Of a stretch of 20,956 bases of DNA, positions 14,665 to 20,956 are shown piece after piece. The position numbers and the translations under genes were made by a program. The stretch comes from UBA1672 sp023140905. GTDB lineage: Bacteria; Pseudomonadota; Alphaproteobacteria; Micavibrionales; Micavibrionaceae. Numbering within the stretch: the stretch's first letter is position 1; every line of letters starts with the position of its first letter. The stretch spans positions 1 through 20,956 of the forward strand of contig DAOVWH010000020.1 of assembly GCA_030636745.1 (NCBI GenBank), in the 5' to 3' direction. The notes below the pieces were generated by a model. It saw only the letters and a program-made list of their open reading frames with translations. It made no database searches and was not told the DNA's origin.

Positions 14665-16017
14665 ATGAGTAAGTCATCATCAGGGTTCTCCGATTCAAAA
14701 AACACATTATATTGCTCGTTTTGCGGTAAGAGCCAACATGAAGTACGTAAACTAATTGCCGGACCTAATGTGTTCATCTGTAATGAATGTGTCGAGCTAT
14801 GTATGGACATTATTCGCGAGGAAGACAAAACCCAAATGGTGCGTTCTGGCGATGGTGTGCCCACGCCAAGCGAGATCAAACAAGTTTTAGACGATTATGT
14901 TATTGGTCAGGAATCCGCTAAACGCGTTTTATCTGTAGCGGTCCATAACCACTATAAACGTCTGGAACATGGCAATGGTGAAACCGGCAGCTCAGAAATT
15001 GAGCTATCTAAATCTAATATCTTGCTAGTTGGTCCAACCGGATGCGGTAAGACCTTGCTAGCACAAACGTTGGCCCGCATAATTGATGTGCCCTTCACTA
15101 TGGCTGATGCAACAACCTTAACCGAAGCCGGTTATGTAGGTGAAGACGTAGAAAACATTGTGCTTAAACTTTTACAAGCTAGTGACTACAATGTTGAGCG
15201 CGCACAAAAAGGGATTGTCTATATTGACGAGATTGACAAAATCTCCCGTAAATCAGATAACCCGTCTATCACACGTGACGTATCCGGTGAAGGCGTGCAA
15301 CAAGCTTTGCTTAAATTAATGGAAGGAACTGTGGCTTCCGTACCTCCGCAAGGTGGACGTAAACACCCGCAACAAGAATTCCTGCAAGTTGACACGTCTA
15401 ATATCTTATTTATCTGTGGCGGTGCTTTTTCAGGACTGGAGAAAGTCATAGCTGAACGCGGTAAAGGTACAAGCATTGGTTTCGGTGCTGATGTGAAAGG
15501 TCCTGATGAGCGCACCACTGGAGACTTACTGAAAGGACTGCTCCCTGAAGACTTACATAAATATGGTCTTATCCCTGAATTTATTGGCCGTTTGCCGGTG
15601 ATTGCAACATTGGAAGATCTGGATGAAGATGCTCTGATTACCATTCTAACTGAGCCTAAAAATGCGCTTGTTAAGCAATATCAGCTCCTCTTTGATATGG
15701 AAGACGCCGAGCTTAAATTCACAGATGAGGCTCTAGTATCTATCGCGAAAAAGGCTGTAGAACGCAAAACAGGTGCGAGAGGCTTACGCTCTATTATTGA
15801 GAATCTGTTATTAGATGCCATGTTTGAAGTGCCTGATTTGGAAGATATATCCGAAATTATCGTCAACAAAGATACAGTTGAAGACGGCCAAAAACCTGCT
15901 TACAAAAAATCAAAAAAGAAAAAGAAGAAGGACAGCACATCAAAGAAAACTCAACTCGTTGATGCTAATGATCTGGAAGACGAACCAGAGGAAGAAAAAG
16001 AAGCTGTCCAACACTGA
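14665..16017 (+). CDS. clpX: ClpX, ATP-binding unfoldase of the ClpXP protease
   Basis: ClpX unfolds tagged proteins and feeds them to ClpP. The 450-residue product has the zinc-binding dimerisation domain (Cys17, Cys20, Cys39, Cys42), Walker A GPTGCGKT at 123-130, pore loop GYVG at 157-160, Walker B IVYIDEID at 184-191, the RKH loop at 232-234, the ClpP-docking IGF at 271-273 and sensor 2 GARGLRS at 370-376. ATG 14665 is chosen because SKSSSGFSDSKNTLYCSFC is the usual beginning; the frame extends up to 14551 but that part looks non-coding. Odd features: neither clpP upstream nor lon downstream, and a C-terminal extension from about residue 408 with a lysine block (KKSKKKKKK) then an acidic tail (LEDEPEEEKE). 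Typical ClpX is about 420-425 residues. Confidence 0.97.
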   Translation: MSKSSSGFSDSKNTLYCSFCGKSQHEVRKLIAGPNVFICNECVELCMDIIREEDKTQMVRSGDGVPTPSEIKQVLDDYVIGQESAKRVLSVAVHNHYKRLEHGNGETGSSEIELSKSNILLVGPTGCGKTLLAQTLARIIDVPFTMADATTLTEAGYVGEDVENIVLKLLQASDYNVERAQKGIVYIDEIDKISRKSDNPSITRDVSGEGVQQALLKLMEGTVASVPPQGGRKHPQQEFLQVDTSNILFICGGAFSGLEKVIAERGKGTSIGFGADVKGPDERTTGDLLKGLLPEDLHKYGLIPEFIGRLPVIATLEDLDEDALITILTEPKNALVKQYQLLFDMEDAELKFTDEALVSIAKKAVERKTGARGLRSIIENLLLDAMFEVPDLEDISEIIVNKDTVEDGQKPAYKKSKKKKKKDSTSKKTQLVDANDLEDEPEEEKEAVQH

Positions 16018-16055
16018 CACATATGGCTATAGCGAATATAGTAATACGCATTTAC

Positions 16056-16126
16056 TTTTGCAGTGCATTCATTACACGTCTCTACCGTAGCCTTTCACGC
16101 CTACGCTCCGTGTGCCCGCTGCAAAA
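16056..16126. repeat. three-tier nested inverted repeat after clpX
   Basis: TTTTGCAGTG (16056-16065) pairs with CGCTGCAAAA (16117-16126), ten pairs with one G-U. Inside, ACACG (16074-16078) pairs with CGTGT (16109-16113). Inside that, CGTAG (16086-16090) pairs with CTACG (16101-16105) around a ten-base loop. All three helices are nested in one stem with internal loops. There is no T-run on either strand, so this is not a plain intrinsic terminator. It could be a structured 3' UTR, a leader element of the next gene or a small palindromic repeat family. Confidence 0.5.
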
Positions 16127-16160
16127 ATAAAGTCAAATCACTATAAATGGTGTCAAAGTA

Positions 16161-17777
16161 ATGAGCAAAGAAAATGTAAACACTATTTCCTATATAGCTT
16201 TTGCAGGCGCAATGGCGTTTATTGCTTTTATATGCGTATCAGTGCAAAGCCATTATGCTGTAAATGGTAATATCTCATGGCTCTTAATAGGTGCAGAACG
16301 CTTGCTTGACGGGCAAAGTATGAGCCAGCATATATATGAGCCTAACCCGCCTTTAAGCCTGCTAATCTATATTCCGCACGTCCTGTTCAGCAATCTGGCG
16401 AATCTTCCTCTGCCCATAGGCTCTTTTTACGTTACCTTCTTGCTGGTTATATTATCCATCTTATCCGCTTATCACATCATCCGGCATTTCTCCTTTCTGG
16501 ACAAAACGGAACAACTCAGTCTCACAGCCTGTTATGCTATTGCTGTAATCTTAACCACCACAATATTTTATTCCGAGCGCGAACATATTTTAATCTTAAC
16601 CCTCGCGCCTTTTATGCTCGCGCAATTTGCACTAGCCGAGCGTATTACCTTACCAAAAGCACTCACAATCCTTGTCTTTATGTTTGGTGCTTTAGGCGTT
16701 TTTATAAAGCCGCATTACGGTCTTGTTCCTGCAATCTTTCTGCTAGCCCGTTTGATAAAACATAGGACATTCAACCCTATAAAAGCACCGGATTTTATGG
16801 CCCTAAGCCTTATTACATTGCTTTATATAGGTTTTGTAATGGTAGCCTTTAGTGACTATGTCCGTGTTATTCTTCCAGAAACTATCGCACTTTATATCGG
16901 CTTAGCCAAAGACTATTCCGCAATCATACAGGCCAGCCGCTTGCAAACCATCTTATACTTAAGCCTGTTCTTTATTGAGCTATTCCAATCCACACTTAAA
17001 GGCCGCAAAAGAAGATTGACCTTGTTTTTATATGCGTGCTGCCTGCTGAGTTTGATCCCGTATTATGTGCAAATGAAAGGGTTTTACAATCACTTGATCC
17101 CTGCAAACAGCTTTTTTATCATGGCCATAAGTGCCAGTATTATTTTCCGTGTTAACCAATTTATATCGAGTAGATTAGAAAATCATGAAGCCATAAAACC
17201 GCTTCTACAAATAGCGCTCCCATTCCTTTGTGTTTTATGCATTACAAACATTATAACCCCCTTGAATAAAGACTTTCCAACGCATAAAGATATGCGTAGC
17301 CTTCCTGTTGCAGACTTCCTTGAAGAGCATTGTCCGAAGCCATGCTCGTTCTTTTCCTTTCATACAGATATAGAGATTATGCCTTCTACAGCAGCACTTA
17401 TGGGCTATGAGCATGCGTCACGTTTTGGCAGTTTATGGCCCGTCATTGGACTTATAGAGAAGTTGCAAAGCCCTGATCCACAAGTGCAAAAACAAGCCTT
17501 AGTCACTAAAGAAAAATATTCCCGATATATGCTTGAAGATTTTGAATATTATGAACCATCTATTCTTCTGATTGCCAAAAATATCCCTGTAACTGTGAGC
17601 AACCCGCCGCTAAATTTTATGGAGTTTTTTGGCTCATATGCCCCTTTGCGACGCTATATTGAAGCTCATTATATAAAAAAAAGCGAGGTATTCACATTTG
17701 ACCGCAGCTTGTATTTCAAAGGCACATCAATGGACACCCCTTATGAGCTTAATTATGATGTTTATACTAAAAAATAA
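16161..17777 (+). CDS. multi-pass GT-C-like membrane protein, paralogue 1
   Basis: The 538-residue inner-membrane protein has a first span at residues 11-29, roughly ten hydrophobic segments up to about 365, then a soluble C-terminal part of about 170 residues. Together with the gene at 18255-19889 it forms a distant paralogue pair; shared blocks are YE-x-NPPLS (59-66 here), KPHYGLVPA, KAPDF, YYVQ-x-KGF, SRFGSLW and YEPSILLI. The order and the NPPL motif after the first outer loop are like GT-C glycosyltransferases that use polyprenyl-phosphate sugars, including GtrS/PMT-type enzymes. Where its paralogue has D-V-D in the first outer loop, this one has N-G-N (residues 35-37), so it may lack the catalytic acid. 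No Shine-Dalgarno precedes the ATG. Its stop codon directly abuts that of gtrA. Confidence 0.75.
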   Translation: MSKENVNTISYIAFAGAMAFIAFICVSVQSHYAVNGNISWLLIGAERLLDGQSMSQHIYEPNPPLSLLIYIPHVLFSNLANLPLPIGSFYVTFLLVILSILSAYHIIRHFSFLDKTEQLSLTACYAIAVILTTTIFYSEREHILILTLAPFMLAQFALAERITLPKALTILVFMFGALGVFIKPHYGLVPAIFLLARLIKHRTFNPIKAPDFMALSLITLLYIGFVMVAFSDYVRVILPETIALYIGLAKDYSAIIQASRLQTILYLSLFFIELFQSTLKGRKRRLTLFLYACCLLSLIPYYVQMKGFYNHLIPANSFFIMAISASIIFRVNQFISSRLENHEAIKPLLQIALPFLCVLCITNIITPLNKDFPTHKDMRSLPVADFLEEHCPKPCSFFSFHTDIEIMPSTAALMGYEHASRFGSLWPVIGLIEKLQSPDPQVQKQALVTKEKYSRYMLEDFEYYEPSILLIAKNIPVTVSNPPLNFMEFFGSYAPLRRYIEAHYIKKSEVFTFDRSLYFKGTSMDTPYELNYDVYTKK

Positions 17778-18194
17778 TTATTCTGAATCTTGCGTATCTA
17801 TAGAAACCTTAAATACAAAAATTTTCGAAGCAATATAATTCCATGAAAAAGAAACAAACGTCGCCAAGACCTTTGCAAGATAAACATGCAAGAAATAGTT
17901 CCCAATATATATAGTCAGTGTGCTAAGCCCCAAGCCAATAACGCCTACAATAGCATAAGAAACAGCTTGCTTGTGCCAGCACTTTTTATCCAGACATTGA
18001 AACGTCCATGTAGCATTGAAATAAAAACCATTAACTACCGCCACTAAAAACCCGATAATATGCGCTATAATAAAGTAAACATTAAAGACGCTGTGCAACA
18101 GATAAAAAGCTGCAAAATCGATAATCGTATTAGACGCACCGACAATGGCGAACTTCCCCATACTTTTGTAATGACTTTTTAGAATATCTCGCAT
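17778..18194 (-). CDS. gtrA: GtrA-family membrane protein (putative lipid-sugar flippase)
   Basis: GtrA-like proteins are small, four-span inner-membrane proteins thought to flip polyprenyl-phosphate sugar to the outer face. The 138 residues hold four hydrophobic segments at about 14-33, 38-57, 77-97 and 105-125. Family signs are FAIVGASNTIIDFAAFYLL at 16-34, VNGFYFNATWTF at 54-65 and the C-terminal FVSFSWNYIASKIFVFK. It is encoded opposite to the two GT-C-like genes and the GT2 gene, diverging from the second GT-C-like gene and meeting the first end to end with no spacer. Its partner is most likely the GtrB-like enzyme at 19921-20886. Confidence 0.9.
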   Translation of the reverse strand: MRDILKSHYKSMGKFAIVGASNTIIDFAAFYLLHSVFNVYFIIAHIIGFLVAVVNGFYFNATWTFQCLDKKCWHKQAVSYAIVGVIGLGLSTLTIYIGNYFLHVYLAKVLATFVSFSWNYIASKIFVFKVSIDTQDSE

Positions 18195-18210
18195 AAGTTT
18201 CTTAAGTAAA

Positions 18211-18238
18211 TTTACTGTTTGACCCGTAATAATATAAT
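18211..18238 (+). promoter_or_regulatory. candidate promoter between gtrA and GT-C paralogue 2
   Basis: A consensus -10 TATAAT (18233-18238) is preceded at 16 bases by TTTACT (18211-18216). The start of transcription would fall near 18245, just at the GAGAG (18244-18248) that serves the GTG start at 18255, so the leader would be very short. The AT-rich core also offers TATTAT and TATATT on the other strand, so the same 60 bases may fire both ways. Confidence 0.45.
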
Positions 18239-18254
18239 AAGCCGAGAGAATAAA

Positions 18255-19889
18255 GTGCTTTTCAATGTTATGCCTGAATTTAAGGAAAAACTAAAATCAG
18301 AATTCAGATATTCTCCGATCCTCACGGTTTATATCCTTATTATATTTCTGATTTACTGGTCAACACTTTATTTGCAGGTCCATATTGATGTAGACACAGC
18401 ATGGCTCTTACAATGTTTAGACCGCTTTATAGCCGGAGGGACCTATACGCAAGACTTCTACGAAACCAATCCGCCTCTGAGTTTTTGGGTATATTTACCA
18501 GCTTACCCGCTTTATCATACATTCGGTTTTGATCCAAAAATATCCGTTTTTATAGTCGAAATTTTTTACTTAAGCATCGCCAATCTCACGCTATTTTTAC
18601 TCCTGTGCAAAGAAAAAACGGCACGTCCTCTGGATATTTTAGTGATTATGAGCGCAGTCCTTATGGCACAAAGCTGGATAACCGGCGTAGCCTTCGGCTC
18701 TAAAGACCATCTTATCATGGCTTTTCTTTTGCCTTTATCGTTGTATCAATACAGGATAACACGCGAAGAAAAAACCGGTACAGCCTTGGCTAGTGCAAGT
18801 ATTATCATGGGCGGGATTGCCATTTGCTTAAAGCCACATTATGCCCTAATCCCTGCATTGCTCTTCACACATAGATTCTACATCACAAAATCACTTTCCA
18901 AATGTATAAAATCCCCTGATTTCCTGGGTATGCTTGCTATCGGCATAACTTATTTTGTACTCATAATCCTATTCACGCCGGAATATCTTGAGCTTCTTCC
19001 CAAGATCACATCTCTATACAGCATAGAACGCCCCTATCCTCTTTCATCGCGTTATCATTATGCTATTTACGCCGTTATTGCTCTTATCTTTGCTCCTCTG
19101 GTTTTTTCCAATAAAGAAGATAGTTTCTTAAAAATCAGCATCTATGTGCTATCAGCGCTTAGCTTTGTCTGCTTTATTCCTTATCTTATTCAAGATAAAG
19201 GCTTTCATTATCATGCTTTGCCTATGCTGGGATATGGCGCGATGGCTGTTTTTATTGCTGCTTATGGTGTCTCCAAATCACTCATTGGTAAAAATAAGGA
19301 CGATATTGCCTTATGGGTAAGTTGTATATTAATGGTTCTGCTTTTTAGTGGGTATACTTATGGACATAAAATTCCCAAACTATCAAAAAAACAATATATG
19401 GAAATCCCGCTTGTTAAAAAAATTGACGAGCTGGCATGGAACCGGACTTACGCTACATATTACTACAAGCATAGACTCGCTTGCATACCGGAAATTTCCG
19501 ACCTTAAAAGCGGCTCGCGCTTTGGTGAGCTATGGACACTTACAGGTCTGACAGAACGCATTAATGCTGCGACCAATCCCGAAGAACGTGAAATTCTAAA
19601 AGCACAAATGCTCGAAACCGTTGATATGATATCTGTTGACATGAAACGCTATGAGCCAAGCGTCGTATTGATACCTCAATATATCGATCCCAAGACAGAT
19701 AACCCTGAGAAAAATTACTATGATTTTTTGATGAAACACGATGATTTTAGAAAGAACATGGAAAACTACACTTTCTACGATACAATTATTTTTGATACAT
19801 CTATGGCTCCTGAAGGAAAAAATATAGACCCAACAAAATTAATTCCACATGATGTGTATGTTCTAAATCGCTACAATCGATTGTATTAA
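18255..19889 (+). CDS. multi-pass GT-C-like membrane protein, paralogue 2
   Basis: The 544-residue product (GTG start) has a first span near residues 23-41, a first outer loop with HIDVDTAW (D45-V46-D47), then YETNPPLSFW (69-78), about ten hydrophobic segments and a C-terminal soluble part of about 170 residues with SRFGELWTLTGLTERI and YEPSVVLIPQYI. The early Asp pair plus NPPL motif is what I would expect of a GT-C glycosyltransferase moving a sugar from a polyprenyl-phosphate donor to a periplasmic acceptor. GTG 18255 is preferred because GAGAG lies six bases upstream; ATG 18270 (MPEFKEK) and TTG 18219 are alternatives. The GT2 gene follows 31 bases downstream in the same direction, so they form a likely operon. 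The acceptor (O-antigen, lipid A or protein) cannot be told. Confidence 0.8.
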   Translation: MLFNVMPEFKEKLKSEFRYSPILTVYILIIFLIYWSTLYLQVHIDVDTAWLLQCLDRFIAGGTYTQDFYETNPPLSFWVYLPAYPLYHTFGFDPKISVFIVEIFYLSIANLTLFLLLCKEKTARPLDILVIMSAVLMAQSWITGVAFGSKDHLIMAFLLPLSLYQYRITREEKTGTALASASIIMGGIAICLKPHYALIPALLFTHRFYITKSLSKCIKSPDFLGMLAIGITYFVLIILFTPEYLELLPKITSLYSIERPYPLSSRYHYAIYAVIALIFAPLVFSNKEDSFLKISIYVLSALSFVCFIPYLIQDKGFHYHALPMLGYGAMAVFIAAYGVSKSLIGKNKDDIALWVSCILMVLLFSGYTYGHKIPKLSKKQYMEIPLVKKIDELAWNRTYATYYYKHRLACIPEISDLKSGSRFGELWTLTGLTERINAATNPEEREILKAQMLETVDMISVDMKRYEPSVVLIPQYIDPKTDNPEKNYYDFLMKHDDFRKNMENYTFYDTIIFDTSMAPEGKNIDPTKLIPHDVYVLNRYNRLY

Positions 19890-19920
19890 TAATTGTATTA
19901 ACAACTGACGGATCAAGCTT

Positions 19921-20886
19921 ATGCCAGACAAAACTCTTTCTTCTACCTTACAAAAACGTGAAACACTATCGATCATTATTCCATGTTATAATGAAGAAGA
20001 CGTAATTGATCTGTGCCATCAGGAAGTCACAAAGGTTGCTGATACACTACCATACCATATTGAGCTAATTTACGTGAATGACGGTAGCAAAGACACCACA
20101 CTTGAAAAGCTTTGCGCCATACGCGAAGCTGACAAGCGTGTTGTTGTTATTAATTTATCCCGCAATTTTGGGAAAGAAGCCGCGATGACAGCCGGAATCG
20201 ATCATGTCACAGGTGATGCATTGATTATTCTGGATGCAGACTTGCAAGACCCGCCCGAACTTATTCCTGATTTAATCATAAAATGGAAAGAAACAGACGC
20301 AGATGTTGTTTATGGTCAACGCACAACGCGTATAGGAGAAACATGGTTCAAGAAAATCACAGCAAAAAGCTTTTATCACATCATTAATTTCATCGCCAAC
20401 AGAGTGGAAATTCCCAAAAACACTGGAGATTTCCGTTTAATGAATAAACGCTCTATTGATGCTTTACGACAATTGCGCGAAAGCCACCGCTTTATGAAAG
20501 GCCTTTTTGCATGGATTGGATATAAACAAGTAGCTATGCCTTATTGCCGGGCACCACGCGCTGCCGGTTCAACAAAGTGGAATTACGCCGGATTGTTGAA
20601 TCTGGCTATGGAAGGCATAGCCGGATTTAGTACGGTCCCTCTAAAAATTGCTAGTTTTTTTGGATTGTTAATTTCCTTTTTCTCCTTTCTATTTGGAATC
20701 TTTATTATCTTCAAAACCATGATTGTTGGCGTAGAGGTTCCCGGTTGGTCAACATTAACAGTCATGATCGCTTTCCTAAGCGGTCTTCAACTTTTGAGCA
20801 TTGGCATACTTGGTGAATATGTTGGACGCATTTTTGGTGAGGCAAAAAAACGTCCTCTGTACTTTATCGAACATATCTACAAGTAA
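19921..20886 (+). CDS. gtrB: GtrB/DPM1-type polyprenyl-phosphate glycosyltransferase (GT2)
   Basis: These enzymes move a sugar from UDP-sugar to polyprenyl (bactoprenol) phosphate on the cytoplasmic face. The 321-residue protein begins with a GT-A fold: IIIPCYNEE at 18-26, YVNDGSKDTT at 51-60, NLSRNFGKEAAMTAGI at 78-93, the metal-binding DADLQDPPE at 105-113 and GDFRLMNK at 169-176. SHRFMKGLFAWIGY (188-201) is the signature of the GtrB branch. Two C-terminal spans (about 242-266 and 277-299) are present as in GtrB and end with LGEYVGRIFGEAKKRPLY. The sugar (often glucose in this branch) cannot be fixed from sequence. It is co-directional with and close to the GT-C-like gene upstream; 70 bases without a gene follow to the window end. 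Confidence 0.93.
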   Translation: MPDKTLSSTLQKRETLSIIIPCYNEEDVIDLCHQEVTKVADTLPYHIELIYVNDGSKDTTLEKLCAIREADKRVVVINLSRNFGKEAAMTAGIDHVTGDALIILDADLQDPPELIPDLIIKWKETDADVVYGQRTTRIGETWFKKITAKSFYHIINFIANRVEIPKNTGDFRLMNKRSIDALRQLRESHRFMKGLFAWIGYKQVAMPYCRAPRAAGSTKWNYAGLLNLAMEGIAGFSTVPLKIASFFGLLISFFSFLFGIFIIFKTMIVGVEVPGWSTLTVMIAFLSGLQLLSIGILGEYVGRIFGEAKKRPLYFIEHIYK

Positions 20887-20956
20887 GACACTAAAAATAG
20901 CCAGTCTCTCTTCCCCAAAAGTCCAGAACACGTTATGATTTTGTGTTGAAAGTAAA

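Noticed and set aside
1..20956. CRISPR array, insertion sequence or complete prophage
   Set aside because: No regularly spaced repeats, no transposase and no phage structural genes; the only recombinase is a housekeeping Xer type.

Overview
The window reads as chromosomal DNA of an AT-rich alphaproteobacterium. Three arrangements suggest this: shikimate kinase and dehydroquinate synthase divergent from a Xer recombinase and accA; a zinc-finger-like J-domain protein directly ahead of cobS and cobT; and an alphaproteobacterial-type ribbon-helix-helix protein. The genus cannot be told from the sequence. There is no rRNA, tRNA, CRISPR array or complete insertion sequence.

Left end (1-253): the first ~90 bases encode the P-loop of a KAP-type NTPase. 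In another frame, without a break, they run into the last ~33 codons of secA, including its zinc-binding tail. The two readings share the same bases at the join, so this is either an assembly chimera or a real rearrangement at a short homology. Positions 226-3234 are a minus-strand operon aroK-aroB-corC-like (shikimate pathway plus a CNNM/CorC-type membrane protein). Divergent from it (3329-7356) are a 55-residue single-span membrane protein, a large secreted helical protein of unknown role, a tyrosine recombinase of the XerC/XerD type and accA. A minus-strand ribbon-helix-helix regulator follows, with palindromes upstream of it, then an AT-rich gap of roughly 300 bases.

Middle (8145-14475): a probably leaderless J-domain gene leads the cobS-cobT AAA+/VWA pair of the aerobic cobalt chelatase type; the large CobN subunit is not here. 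Next comes hisS, whose product resembles the form common outside Alphaproteobacteria more than the usual alphaproteobacterial form. A small secreted protein gene overlaps its end, and sufE lies convergent.

Right part (14665-20886): clpX stands without clpP or lon and carries an unusual lysine-rich then acidic tail. A nested inverted repeat follows. The window ends in a Gtr-like glycosylation cluster: two distantly related multi-pass GT-C-like membrane proteins, a GtrA-type flippase between them on the other strand, and a GtrB/DPM1-type polyprenyl-phosphate glycosyltransferase. The expected scheme is that the GtrB-like enzyme charges a lipid carrier, GtrA moves it across the membrane, and one or both GT-C-like proteins pass the sugar to a surface acceptor. 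One paralogue has asparagines where the other has a D-x-D motif.
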